A stretch of DNA of 64,000 nucleotides from Dryas octopetala. Its lineage: Eukaryota > Streptophyta > Magnoliopsida > Rosales > Rosaceae. Position numbers and translations under genes: made by a program. The notes under the pieces were generated by a model, which ran no database searches, had not been told where the DNA came from, and was given only the letters and a program-made list of their open reading frames with translations. Shown here piece after piece: positions 22,379 to 35,690 of the stretch. The stretch is taken from positions 18,264,835 to 18,328,834 of the forward strand of contig OY992832.1 of assembly GCA_963921425.1 (NCBI GenBank), given 5' to 3'. The number at the start of each line of letters is the position of its first letter. Position 1 is the first letter of the stretch.

Positions 22379-23948
22379 TTATCCTGCTTTTGCCTCAGCT
22401 AATTTTCTCTTTGCCAATGCATCCTCAGCTTTTACTTGCTCAGGAACAAAATCTGTGCACATAATTTGTTGTGCATCAGATAGCATAAATTATGGAAGAG
22501 TAAACATCATACATTCAAGTGGAAGAATAAAAGATACCTGAAAGAAAGTCATATCTCTTCCGTTTACGAACAACTGAGGCTGAAACAAGAAGAAAGTATG
22601 TTATTATGACTGGAAATTACCATAACTTGCAATAATCAAGTATGATTCTACATTTTCATCTCGAATGATTCTGTTGTATTTGATTTCTAAAATGGAAAAA
22701 AAAAAAAATCATAATAAAATTCATAAAAATAATAAGTTTAAAAATGTTTCGAGTAAACTGAAATGAGAAAAAATTATATGTCGATAAGCTCTGCACAGTT
22801 GATATTAAAAATGGAAAAACCTTTTAGCAAGGCAGCTAGAGGGGATTTCAAATACAAATGCAAGCTAGAAGGAAATGCAAACGAACAAACGAAATATCAA
22901 AATGGGGGTTCTTTCCTCTTAACAAAATTTGATATCCATGGAGAGTCTTAAGTTTTCAAAATCACATTGAACAAACCAACCCAAAACCTTGTGAGGGGTA
23001 CAAATTGAAGTCCACTTTTCTTATAAACAGCTGGGGTCTTTTACTAACTTTCCCACCAAATATATAGGAACATCTTCAAAAGGAAATGAAATACAAACCC
23101 CATTTCAATTTTCAGTGGAGCATGTGAAGCAATACCTCAAAATCATGAGTATCCCTTTTACAGAGAAATTTATTGTTGTGAGTATCATTTCGAAGCTATA
23201 AACCATATATAGAAACCCCCTTTAATCCAGGTGTTCAGTATTCATACAATGCAGTAATCACAAACAAACAGATTAACCATAAAATATGAAATTTCAAATA
23301 TTAAAGTAAATCAAATAAAAAACCAAAAAAGAGTTTAGGAATAGAAGTCAAGTTACATAGGTGCTTGTAAGCAAGACTCTTCTTACGATCCTGAACACAA
23401 CACGCACGTGCTTCTTCACAAAACTTCTCAAGGAACTTCTCCTGCAAAAAAAACATTAAATATAATAAAAAATAAATAATTAAATTAAATTAAATTAAAG
23501 AGCAAAAACCTAATACAGAAATTGGAAAGCAGAAAAATACGGTGGCTTTGTTGACAAGGAAAACGGCGTCGTTGCTAATGCGCAAGTCAGAATCTTCACT
23601 TCTGATCATCCTCTTAACACGATCCATCGGAAACCTATACGACTTCACGTCCTCGACCTCTTCTTCTTCTTCTGGTTCTTGCTTTTGCTTTCGCTTCTGC
23701 TTTCCTTTCTGGGATTTCGCGGAGGGGGGTTTCTTGGTAATTTCACGACCTCCATTTTGTTTTCGGTCTTTCTGGGACTTGGATTTGGGAGACGAAATTT
23801 TCACAGCGTCTGAGTCGCTCACGGTGCCATTGCTGGTTTTGCTTCTGTTGTTTTTGCTTTGGCCGTTGTTGATGCTGGTTTTGGTGCTTGGCTTCTTCTT
23901 CGTTTCTTTGGTTTTCTTTGGTGTCATGGCTTTCTTGGGGGTCGCCAT
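22379..23948 (-). CDS. DPB3-1: Histone-fold protein of DNA polymerase epsilon / NF-YC10 (DPB3-1) type
   Basis: Four exons on the minus strand, 23948-23541, 23441-23357, 22579-22538 and 22452-22379, join in frame to 202 residues with GT-AG introns. The first half is Lys/Ser-rich and disordered-looking, ending in a Glu run. The histone fold (about 106-170) starts FPMDRVKRMIRSEDSDLRIS and includes DAVFLVNKATEKFLEKFCEE and KSLAYKHLSSVV. A short tail with DFVPEQVKAEDALAKRKLAE follows. This is the layout of Arabidopsis DPB3-1/NF-YC10 and of the CHRAC/POLE4-like subunits that pair with an NF-YB/DPB4-type partner. Relatives act in replication or chromatin and, for DPB3-1, in heat-stress transcription; these roles are inferred. 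An upstream in-frame start at 24074 would add 42 residues, but MATPKK at 23948 fits the family better. Confidence 0.88.
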
Positions 23949-24117
23949 TGTTTCGGAGCTTCTCTTCTGCAAGTGTTTTGATGGAAATCTTGGACTGCAA
24001 AAATGCTTTCCTTTGGGCCCAAAGTTGTAAAAAGACTTTTTTTTTTGTTTAATGCCTTTCGGCCCAGCGCTCATGACTTGGGCTATTTTAATGTTTAAAC
24101 TTAAGAGTGAGGCTATC

Positions 24118-24500
24118 AGACCATCCTTAATTGTTGAGTTACCACCCTAATATATTTTTTTCAACTTTTTTCTTATTTTACCCTTTATTGCAAAAACATG
24201 ATAAAATCATCCAGATTTATTTGGTGGTCATCTACCGAAACATTCATCAATGTTCGGCAGATAAGTGTCGAATAAATACAAATATTTCGACAGATAACTG
24301 TCGAATGCCTTTTTCATTTCCATTCGATAGTTATCCATTGAATAATCCACCAATGTTCAGCAGATAATTGTCAAATAATCATAAATATTTCGGTAGATAA
24401 CTGTCGAATGACCCGACGAACAAAATTAAAATTTTTTATTTTAAGGGTAAAGTTGAAATTTTGAAATAGGGTGGTCAACTCAGTAATTTAGGGTGGTCGG
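24118..24500. mobile_element. MITE-like element of about 380 bp upstream of the histone-fold gene
   Basis: The left end GACCATCCTTAATTGTTGAG with ACCACCCTAATAT is mirrored by ATAGGGTGGTCAACTCAGTAATTTAGGGTGGTC at the right. The interior carries several copies of a word like TTCGACAGATAACTGTCGAA in both orientations (24236, 24285, 24320, 24390). It lies about 170 bp upstream of the DPB3-1 start codon, so it may sit in the promoter. No clear target duplication was found. Confidence 0.65.
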
Positions 24501-27272
24501 AATAGCCATGGCCTAAACTTAAACGCATAGCCAAAGTAGATGATTTCCAGCTATTATGAGCCTATGAGGACTACTATACTTATCAAAGTGTTTGTTCACT
24601 AAGTTTTGTGAGAGGTTTCATTTATTCAAATCCATACATTATTTGGTAAGTAAATTTAGTGAGTAAATTTAGTGATCCTAGCATAATTCTTCTGCTATAT
24701 CATACAAAATCAATAGATCACTAGTTTATCCGTTGACTAAAAATGTTTTGTTACTAAATAACATGATATTATTATTTGAAACAATAATATATAATATGAA
24801 TTTATGGCAAATAAGTATAACATGTGTTGATTTGTTTATGGCAGCAACATCTCGTTGGTATCATTAATAACTAGCTCCTCAGTTTCCTAGCTAACATAGA
24901 TACCATCACCATCTAAAGACCCAACTATCACTCTGACTAAGTCCAAAATTAAATCCTTGCTACAGTACTACAAGTCTACAATAATGCCACACCAAACGTA
25001 TCATCAATTCATCATCTATCTTAATCACCATTGCCACTAAGTATACCAATTAAGAAGCATGTACATGACCTAACCCATTCACCTCTATTTCACTTCTTGC
25101 CATTTGCTGTCAAGTTCCAATTCTCTACTTATATATTTTTGTACAAATTTAATGTTTTTATTTCAAATTCTGTCAATTTATGTTTATATTTGATTATCTT
25201 TTTAAATCTTAGACTCAAAATGAAATCGTTTTGCACACAAACACAAGATGTATCATACATACAAAATGCAAGCAAATACAAATATTTTTTCGTTACTCCA
25301 CCTCTTCTTTGATTGTCAAAATTTGGGGTACCTAATCTTATTCTATTTCTATTAATTTTTTCCGAAGAAAAGAATACAAATTTGGAAACTTTGTCTACCA
25401 TTACCATTAGGATTGTTATTTGGAAATAGGATTTTCCAATGCACAACACCAGCATAGAAATAACACAATGTCAACCTAGAAAATATAGACATAGAATCTA
25501 GTGCTGCTCATCAATATTGCTCAGCATTCCAAATACTCGTACATTTTTTGTGTGCAAATGCCCACTAGTTCACAATAGTGCATGCCTACTCTTTGAGGTG
25601 GGTATATGAGGTCAACTTTCTTCATTAAGTAATATGATATATATATATATATATATATGGGATCAAATGAGGGTTGGTTAGTTTTGGAAATGTGGTGAGA
25701 GTGTGAGACCACTTAGATGATGAGAAAATTAATGGACCAGATGTCAATTACATTATTAATTTGGGTTGTTTAATCAAACATTAAGTGGTTGGATATTATT
25801 GGTTTATATTGTTTGCCAATGTCACAGCTATATATCATGACTAGTACTAGACTATAGCTACTAGTACTAGTAGTAGTGGTAGCTATGGCCAGTTGTGTTG
25901 GACTACCATTTTATGTCCCTTCAATTCGCTGTGCGCCTGCACTGCCCAAAACATCATTTTCTAGTAGGCCAGCCTGAGCATCAATGTCAATACATGTATG
26001 CATGCACTTTACAATTCCATGCACCTACTCATCATAAAAGGGATTAATTAATTGAACTCAAAAGCTCCCATTTACTTACCACTAGCCTCAAATCAGTGTT
26101 TAGTGTTCAAAACTCAAAAGTTTATAGATTTTTATATATGGCGTTAAATTGGAATAGGTAATTATAAAAATTATATTAATATACATAAAAGGTCGATGAA
26201 CACGTACTTTATTTTTATAATTCATCTTGAACTTATAAAATCTCATAATCCACACTAATAAACGGGAACATTGCACCTAATATATAGAAGAGAAAAAAAT
26301 GCTCCATTTAACTTTAATTACAGACTTTTACAGGTTGTAGCCTTGTAGGGATTAAATTAATTTGTGATTTCTATTCACATTTAAGGTAATTATGGTGAAA
26401 CATGGCCGGCAAAAGCTAGGGGCAGCTCATCACAATCTGAATGATGAACCTACCAATATTGGGGCTTCAACTTTGAGCGTGAAGGTTACCAATGTGTGCC
26501 TTTTAGTACATTTCTCATTGAAGGCTATGGAGGCGTTGGGGTGTGGCAGGCCAATTAAGCACTTGCAAGTCATGCCAAGCTTGTGGACTACCAGTCCATA
26601 CTAAAGATAAAGTTGGATTAAACAGCCAACCAAAAACACAAATCAAAACAGATAAACAAATAAGAAATGATGTGGACGATTTGCAAGACACCTTATGTCT
26701 TATTTGGACTATTAGATTAATTAAAGTAGACGCGCGATTAGTCCTAAACCCACTTTTGATATAGATTTTCTTATACACATTCCTCCCACAAAAGTCTAGT
26801 GTTACAGAAAAGTTGTATGCAGACTTCTTATGTTTAATGGCTTAAAAGGCTAATGTAATTGATTCCAATAATGTCAAAATACTTCATTTATTTATTTATA
26901 ATTGAAACATAATCACAATTCTACTAATCCTACACATTATTTAGTAAACAAATTTACTAATTTTAACATTATTGTAATCTTAGAGAAAAAAAAAATTAGG
27001 TGTTACCGTAACACACTACCGTATGACCAAATTACTCAAATAATAATATGTTCATTATTAAAAAAAATTCTAAAGAGTACAGACTATATAGTGAGTGGAG
27101 CAGAAAATGATGTTTGTCTGTCTTTGTTGTCTTCAAAGTCGTGCATGAGACTATCCCAAACAAAAAAGTCCCGCATTCAGACAAGAGTCAACCGAGTGGG
27201 CCGGTGACGGTGGGATTTAAGCAACTGCACCACCTCCTGCCCGTTCACACTTCCACACACGCACACTGCTTT

Positions 27273-28016
27273 TAGGGGTGGGCATTAATACCGGAAATAT
27301 CAAAATCGTCTTGTTCCGTGACTTCCGTCTCGGTCAATTCCATCTTAAAATTTTGTTTTTTTATCCCGTCCTGTTTCTAAATGAGATGAAAAACAGTTAT
27401 GATGTTTGAAAACCATCTCTCGTTTCGTTTCGTATTATCTCGAATTATATTTTATTTATTATTTTAAATTTTAAAACCTTTTTTTCTCTCTTTAACCATT
27501 TAATTATTATTTAAAATTTTAAAACTCTTTCTCTCTCCCCAACCCGTGACTTCCTTTTTCTTTTCTTCTCTCTTCCTTCTTCTTTTTTCTCCCTTCCTTC
27601 TCCCTTTCTTCTCTCTCCAACTCTTGCCTTCACTTTCTTTTCTTCTCTCTTCCTTTCTCTTCCTTCTCACTTCCTCCATCTCTCTCTTGCGACCAGCTTC
27701 TGGCCAACCTAGCCACCTTAAACTCGAGCCACCTAACCACTTCCAGCTCGCGCATGACCCAGCCCAGTCACCCACCTCGCCGTTCGGCCACTTTCCTAGC
27801 CACCCAACCACCTTCTTTTTTTATCTGGGATTGGGTTGGTACCAAACCCGTACCGAATTGGTTCGGTTTGGGACGAGACGATATCAGAGGTCCAAAATGC
27901 CCACCCCCGTCTTGTACCGATCTCGAATCCAAAGCATGAGATGGGAACGAGATGAGGTTAGTCCCGTCCCCCCCACCCCCACCCCCACCCCCACCCCCGT
28001 CCCGTGCCCACCCCTA
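27273..28016. mobile_element. Non-autonomous hAT-like element (744 bp) in copy A
   Basis: The ends are TAGGGGTGGGCAT and its inverse GTGCCCACCCCTA. Eight-base flanks ACTGCTTT (27265-27272) and ATTGCTTC (28017-28024) are a slightly decayed target duplication. The orthologous insertion in copy B (47576-48288) still has a perfect 8-bp duplication, so the element predates the segmental duplication. It carries no transposase; ORFs inside are C/T-rich low-complexity readings. Confidence 0.85.
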
Positions 28017-28977
28017 ATTGCTTCTGTAAGGAGCTAGTACTCCAATTATATATGCCTCTTTATTATTCCTTTTAACAATTTTTGCATACTCTTTTATCAC
28101 TCTCTTACTCTCATTCTTTTTATACTTATTTTCAACATATTTTCACAAAATTACTTAAATAACCATTTAATATGAATTCAACTAAATTCTCGATCCTATT
28201 GGTCAAGTTGATTGTAGGAATGGAATTGGCATTCTTGACCTTTAATTAGGAATACCCATTTCATTGTTTTGGGGGTGTGAATTGTTAAATATCCTAGATT
28301 GTTTTGATATAATTGAATTGTACAATATATAAGTCTTGAACAATATATATCTTCTTCTTATAAGTCAATTTTAAAAGTGAATTAGGTCTATTAAACTTTA
28401 ACAAAAATGAGAATAATTCTCACTCCTATGTGTAAACCTAACAAACCTAACAATGGAATGTCTCCACATGCAAATGATCCAAACATAAACGACTAAGTTC
28501 TATTTCATCAAAACAACACCTTATATATAATTGGTCCTATTAATTGATATAATAAAAAATATAAATTGATTGAAGATGTGACCCGGCCTTCTAATACTAT
28601 GATATGAGTTGGTTTTTAAGATAACATTGAAAATAATTTCTAAATAAAATCTTCCTACTAAACCTATATTGGTGTCTACAATCTGGAACAATAATTCAAT
28701 CACTCATCTCTTATCGATTCTTAATGCGAGTGAGCTAGCTTTGTGGTTTTCCTCAGTTGTCAGTACTCGTTCACGAGATATCTGTCGTCGACGTAGACGC
28801 TCGCCACGTTCACACGTACACTACATGACACAACAATCACACAACGCAACGTCAGCTTCCCTCTCCCACTCTCCCCTGCCACTAAAATCCAAAACGCTCA
28901 CATTAACATGCATACACTTTTTTTGGCCAGAAACCATGGCATTCACTAATACCAGCTAGTATTTGTACACTGACCAT

Positions 28978-29180
28978 AAATAAAAACATACTATTTATAT
29001 TCTTATTTCTTAATTTAACAAAGAATAAAAGAATAACCATAAAAAACATACTATTTATATGATAATTATATTCTTATTTCTTAATTTAACAAAGAATAAA
29101 AATTTAGCCATGACAAACATACTATTTATATTATTTTTCCTCAATTTAACAAAGAATAAAAAGATAACCATAAAAAGATA
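28978..29180. repeat. Three direct repeats of about 66 bp upstream of BGAL8-A
   Basis: The unit contains AACATACTATTTATATTCTT followed by AATTTAACAAAGAATAAAAA and AACCATAAAA, and occurs three times in a row. In copy A the second unit has gained GATAATTATA; copy B (49219-49400) lacks this. The array ends about 690 bp upstream of the BGAL8-A start codon. Confidence 0.85.
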
Positions 29181-29623
29181 AATAACGTTCTGCCACTATA
29201 TCGAAAAACTTTTATCACTATGGGTGTTACTTATTCGCATGTTATAACATAAGTAGATAAAAAATTTGTACAAAATATAATATTAATAAATAAAAATAAT
29301 TATTGTGTATGAATATCACACTATCAGTCTATCACATGATATTATTAATTTGCAATGTGTCGGTGATATTGAAAAATTATTCTAATAAATATTTATCAGG
29401 CGTTTTCGTACCGTGATGTGGCACGGACACACCAATGTCTACGGTGTGGCAGCTGCAGCTGATTTTTGTGGCTTAAGAGCATGACAGCGCATTTAAGGCG
29501 CTCATTATCCAAGTCTCAATCAGCTAGCAAGCAAGTAAATTAAGAGTGAGAGAATTAGTGATCAGTAGTAAGCAAAGCAAAGCGCCAGAGCAAGAAGAAG
29601 AACTGAAGAAGACGAACACGACA

Positions 29624-29659
29624 ATGGTGATGACGTGTCTCCCGTCCTCACCTCTTTGA
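29624..29659 (+). other. Short upstream ORF in the presumed BGAL8-A 5' leader
   Basis: ATG at 29624 opens 11 codons (MVMTCLPSSPL) and stops at 29659. A second short frame (MLQEKQARNRS) runs 29758-29793. Both lie in the 250 bp before the main ATG (29872). The first is in the piece replaced in copy B and the second has lost its ATG there. If the transcript starts upstream of 29624 they could limit translation of copy A; the transcription start is unknown. Confidence 0.35.
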
Positions 29660-29871
29660 TTCCAAGCGTTGTTTTCAGGAAGCGGCCAAGCTAATTAAAA
29701 CACAAAAATTACACATTAGAAAACAAAAGCATAGAAGCAAAAGCGATAGCAAAGCCAATGCTGCAAGAAAAGCAAGCAAGAAATCGTTCTTAGAAAGCAA
29801 GAGATTGTTAAAAGGAGCTGAAACAGAAAGTGCTTTTGATTAGTTAGCAAGATAAAGTGCTTTGTGTCAGC

Positions 29872-30260
29872 ATGAGAGGAAGCGAGTTTAGGACGACGGT
29901 GGTGCTTTTGGTGCTTGGAGCTTTGGTTACGGCGTCGCATTGTGCGAATGTGACGTACGACCACAGAGCGCTGGTGATTGATGGCAAGCGAAGAGTGTTG
30001 ATGTCTGGCTCCATTCACTACCCTCGAAGCACTCCCGAGGTTCCTCTCTCTCTCTCTCTCTCTCGCTCTGTTTTTCTCTCTGAAGCTATATGTGCGTGTG
30101 CGTGTGCGTGTGTGTTTGGCAATTGGAATTTCAGTGTTTCTTGAATTGGTTGTTTGGTTTGGTGCAGATGTGGCCGGACCTTATTCAGAAATCGAAGGAT
30201 GGAGGTCTGGATGTGATTGAGACCTACGTCTTCTGGAACTTGCACGAACCAGTTCGAGGC

Positions 30261-30310
<50 letters not shown>

Positions 30311-33300
30311 ATCACAATGTTTCTTTCTTGGTTCTTGTTATTTGGTGAAATTTTTAATTCCAGACGCGACGTTTGGTTGCTGAGAAAATGTGGGAGTACT
30401 GTTTTTGCTATGCTTAATTATTTCCATTTTAGTATTTCTAATTTGCAAAGTTTTCCTAGCAACCAAACAGTCTTTTATGTTTTCCGATTCTTTGGGTTTA
30501 ACGGTTTATAGTTATCTCGAATTTGCATTTTCGGTCAGTTATGATGGTGACTCGTATAACAATTTTACAGTATGACTTTGAGGGAAGAAAAGATTTGGTT
30601 AAATTTGTGAAGACAGTAGCAGAAGCGGGTCTTTATGTGCATCTGCGAATTGGCCCTTATGTATGCGCAGAATGGAACTACGGGTATTGCTCTCATTGGT
30701 CCTTTTCTTTTCCTTTTTATTTTTTCTTCTTTAAGAATAAAAAGGGAGCTGATTAATAATGATTGACTTTACTTGTTTACTATTTTCTAATTGTGTTTGT
30801 GTTTCAACTTGTATTGAACAGTGGCTTTCCTCTTTGGTTGCATTTTATACCCGGAATTCAGTTGCGAACTGATAATGAGCCCTACAAGGTCTCTAATCCA
30901 CTTTTTGCCATCCGGCCCTGTTTTTGTGTGTGCTATTTTTCTTGGTATTTTCTCAGTTTCTTTAATTTATTAAAATATATGTGGTTCAGGCAGAAATGCA
31001 GCGATTCACGGCCAAAATTGTGGATATGATGAAGCAGGAGAAACTTTATGCATCCCAGGGTGGACCCATCATTTTATCCCAGGTGAATTTTTTTTTATAT
31101 TTTTTATTATTTTACCTCATAGTCATTGTGGTGTCTGGTTTTTAGCTGCACATATCTTACTATATAAGAATATTCCAATTTGAGTTTCTGGGTATTGTTA
31201 CATTTTAGAGGACATTAATTGGTTATTTCTATTATTCTAGATTGAAAACGAGTATGGAAACATTGATTCAGCTTATGGGTCTGCTGCCAAAACCTATATT
31301 AATTGGGCAGCAGACATGGCTGTGTCTTTGAATACAGGGGTGCCCTGGGTCATGTGCCAGCAAGCAGATGCTCCTGCTTCCGTGGTGAGACTTCCTTATT
31401 CATTTTCCATTTGTATTGTATTGGCCTTGTACAAACAGAGCATTCTCAACATGCTTTCTTTACTCTTCTTGTGTTGTATCTACTTACAGATCAACACTTG
31501 CAATGGATTTTACTGTGATCAATTCACCCCAAATTCTGTCAAGAGTCCCAAAATGTGGACTGAGAATTGGAGTGGATGGTAAGGTGCCTAAAAAATCCTA
31601 TTAGTTTTTGATATTTTGAACTAGTTTTCTGTAAATTTGAATTGATTTCTAGTATCACATCTTATCTTTTGATCTGATTGTATTTTATTGGCAACCTTCA
31701 AAACATTTGTGATCAGGTTTCTTTCCTTCGGTGGTGCTGTACCTCAGAGACCGGTGGAAGACCTTGCATTCGCTGTAGCACGCTTCTTCCAGAGAGGTGG
31801 AACTTTCCAAAATTATTATATGGTACTGCATTTGTATCTGAAGTTCATTGACATTTTAACGACTTTATGAGAATGCTTCGATGCTCTAGGACAAAATTCC
31901 GTATAGTATCTGAAACCAAGAAGAAAACATGAAGTGATATTTTCTTTGTTGCTCTTCAACAGTACCACGGTGGGACTAACTTTGGGCGGACTACTGGTGG
32001 ACCCTTTATTGCTACAAGTTACGACTATGATGCTCCAATTGATGAGTATGGTATGCTTTCTAGTATGCCTATATTTCTGCCTTGTATATAAAACTTGTGG
32101 TCATCAGTGGTATGTGAATGAACTGGGAATTTCTGTCAACATGATGCTTATAGGGTATTGGCAATACTTAATAGTGTTAATATGCAATTTTATTATGAGT
32201 AGTATGATAATAAATTAGACCATGAATGCTTTCAACTTTATAATATACTTAGAATAATTCATCAGTGAATCAATTCAACCTTTTCATGTATGTTGCAGGA
32301 CTTCTTAGACAACCTAAGTGGGGTCACCTAAAAGATGTGCATAAGGCCATAAAGCTTTGTGAAGAGGCAATGGTGGCCACTGACCCAACAATTTCTTCTC
32401 TTGGTACAAACTTGGAGGTATAATGCTTTTACTCGTGTTAGAGAATATTCCATCTCTTCTGATTCATGGCTATGATAAAAATTTCTATATGAACTTCTTC
32501 TAGGCCTCAAGGTCCTCCAGTCTAGGTGAATATCCTCATATGGCCATATTTAGTGTGGGGTTAGGCACCCCCAGTGCAAGGGAGCAATATAACTTAAACT
32601 TACAAGTTATACATGTTAGAATATTTGGGAGGAAATATCTGTGGTATCTGAAGTGAAGTCTTATTCCATTGGTCTTGGATGAACTTCCTAAGTATTAATC
32701 CTTTCAAAAGGTGCCCAGTCAAGAATTGAATAGTTGTAGCTCCAAAAACTTTAATTTTACTGATGTATGTTCATTGTTATTTCTTTATATCTTCAGGCAG
32801 CTGTCTATAAAACAGGATCAGTGTGTGCTGCTTTTCTTGCCAATGTGGGCACCCAATCTGATGCCACTGTGACTTTTAATGGCAAGTCATATAACTTGCC
32901 TGCATGGTCTGTGAGCATTTTACCAGACTGCAAAAATGTCGTGCTTAACACTGCAAAGGTTTGCCTCCTTAGCTTCTATTGCACGTATACTTGTTTGTAT
33001 TTAGAGAAAGTTGCCTACATTTATTTGCAGATGTGTAGAGTATCAAAATGTTTTGATCTGTAGATGTACATTATTATGACTGCCTTTCTTGGTCAGATTA
33101 ATAACTCTGTTCCATGAATTATCTGCAAAACGTTCTTATTTCCACCTTAAATTGTATGTTCCTGCTTTTAATAGTTTAATAACTCTGTTCCACTGAGATT
33201 ACTTCAAAAGTATTTTATTTAATCCTGTTTTTAAGTGCACGACATCTCATACTTTCTCATACCACCTGGAATTGTTTGCTCCTACTTATTATATTTCGGT

Positions 33301-35619
33301 GTTCAACAAAACTATGGAACAATTTCAGTTAGACCATGGAACAACTTTTGTAATCATTTACATTTTTAACTCACAATTGTTATGGATTGCCAAGGGATAT
33401 TCGTGAATATTTTCCTTTAAATTCATCATACGTAGTAAGGTCAAAATTGTGTTATGTTTTTCTCTTTTCTTGTGGGCTAGTTGCATAAGCAAAGTATATC
33501 ACATTTTCATGACAGATTAACTCTGCTGCTATGATTCCGAGCTTCACACGTCAATCATTGATAGCTGATGTTGATTCCACTGAAGCTTTGGGCTCAGGCT
33601 GGAGTTGGATAAATGAACCAGTGGGTATCTCAAAGGATGATGCATTTACCAGAGTTGGATTATTGGAGCAAATAAACACTACAGCTGATAAAAGTGACTA
33701 TTTATGGTACTCTTTAAGGTATGCAAGTTTATTGTTTCTGCGGTTGCTTTCTTAAGATGTATTTATTGCCTTTCAGTCAGTTGTCTGGATTTCTTTCAAG
33801 ACTTAATTTCCCTTTCTAAACAACTTTGGCAGCATTGATGCCAAAGATGGATCTCAGACTGTACTTCAAGTGGAATCACTTGGCCATGTTCTTCATGCTT
33901 TTATTAATGGAAAGCTTGCAGGTGATCTATAAGTTAATGTCGTTAGAATTTGATATAATTTGATTGCAATACATCTCTATTCCACATTACTGTTTCAAAT
34001 TTCAATAATATACTTTTCAAGTATTTGCTTGCGTTCCTTAGTGTTAATCCAGTGACTGCTTTGGTTACACTGGCAAATAAAAAATCATTTTACTATGGAG
34101 AGGCCTTCAAGGCTGAGAATGGAATCCTCTGAACGGGTTTGAGGAATGACTCATCATGGATTTCCTGGTAACTTTGGGGAAGGGATAAATTGCCTTAAAT
34201 TAATCACAGTATTAGAGGTCTTGAATCGATAGAGTTTGAGTGTTTCCAAAGGGTTTTGCTCCCTTGTCCTGCTACCTATATGCAAAACTCAAACATATTT
34301 ATTGGTCAACAGAAGGTCAACTCCATGCTTACTCAAGTTTATATATCCTTCTGTGTCTTTGTAGGTACTCTTTGTTGTTATACTTTGGCTTTGTTTGTTT
34401 AATTTCTTTCCACTCTTCCCTTTTTTGTATTTTCTTGTGTCAGGCCAAAAATTAAATTGAATGCATTTCCTGACTAATCTAAGTTTTAAATCCTCTAAGC
34501 CATTCTCTTTTGTAGAATTTATGCCATATAAGCATGGTTTGTTCCAATTATATTGCAACAAAAGCTTTCAAAATTATGCCTCTCATCAGGCACCATGTAA
34601 ATTGAGGATTTGGAAAAATTATCATGTCCGGTTCTTTCGGGGAATGTGTAAATTGAGGATTTGATCTCAAACTTAGTGGTCCTATGTTTCTTGTTTTTTT
34701 TTTTAAAGCTTCCTGTAAGGCTGTAACACACTATGGGTATTGAAAATTTGAATCCCATATACAGAAGATTATATACTAGGATGAAGCCTGATTATAAGGT
34801 TCACACTTCACAATCGTGAATTTCAAATCTAAATTAGTGCTTGCACAGTAATTACAACCATCACTGGAACTGTTACAAATTTTCTAGTCGTATTTATCTT
34901 TTAATTGGATCCTTTTCAGGGAGTGGAATAGGTAACAGTGGCAAAACCAAGATTTCTGCAGAGATCCCTGTCACATTTGCATCTGGGAAGAACACAATTG
35001 ATCTTCTGAGTCTGACCGTTGGGCTTCAGGTTTGGCCTTATTGATAATGCTTTCTATAAGCATGTATTTAAAAGGAAATTACCATCTATATTATTTCTGG
35101 CATGTCAGTTTTCATAAAGAAGATCCATGCTTTAAAGGTAAATATGACTAATTGCAAACCTAAAATTTTTCAATCAGAACTATGGAGCTTTCTTTGACAA
35201 ATCGGGTGCCGGAATCACTGGTCCTGTACAGCTGAAAGGCTTAAAAAATGGCTCTACTATTGATCTCTCTTCTCAGCAATGGACATATCAGGTCAGTCTT
35301 TTTGTTGCAGTGCCCTGATATGGATTTCAGTAGATTGTGCATTTGAGGGAAAACGGTGGTTACTAACTTAAAAAAGCAGTCAGTACCGTCAAAAGGACGA
35401 AATTTAACAGTTTGTCTTCATCATTGTGACTACAGGTTGGACTTAAAGGTGAAGACTTAGACCTTCCTAGTGGAAGTTCTTCTCAGTGGGTTTCAAAACC
35501 TACCTTGCCCAAGAAACGACCCTTGACCTGGTACAAGGTGATTCGTTACTATTATTTTTTACTACTTGGTTATGAATTAAGGATCAGTTTGATAACCATT
35601 TTGTTTATAGTTTTTAAAT

Positions 35620-35690
<71 letters not shown>

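Larger units (their letters stand above)
24720..29871. other. BGAL8-A upstream intergenic region
   Basis: About 5.1 kb with no supported gene. It holds an (AT)n tract at about 25635-25658, a hAT-type element (27273-28016) and a triple direct repeat (28978-29180) before the gene. A 70-codon ORF at 26392-26604 also exists in copy B, but I recognise no family in it. Confidence 0.55.

Noticed and set aside
23949..24074. Upstream in-frame start adding 42 residues to the histone-fold protein
   Set aside because: The added part does not resemble the family N terminus; MATPKK at 23948 is the better start.
25031..25312. 93-codon frame conserved in copy B (43249-43647)
   Set aside because: AT-rich, and its length differs between copies because a stop moved; no family match. 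Treated as chance.
26392..26604. 70-codon frame conserved in both copies (also 44567-44779)
   Set aside because: The copies are recent, so identity is no evidence of selection; there is no recognisable domain, promoter or codon signal.
27546..28037. 163-codon Ser/Phe/Pro-rich frame, also present near 47852
   Set aside because: It lies wholly inside a hAT-like non-autonomous element and is pyrimidine-rich; not a gene.
28978..29180. CRISPR-like direct repeats
   Set aside because: Units are adjacent, AT-rich and in a plant nuclear context with no unique spacers; simple tandem repeats.
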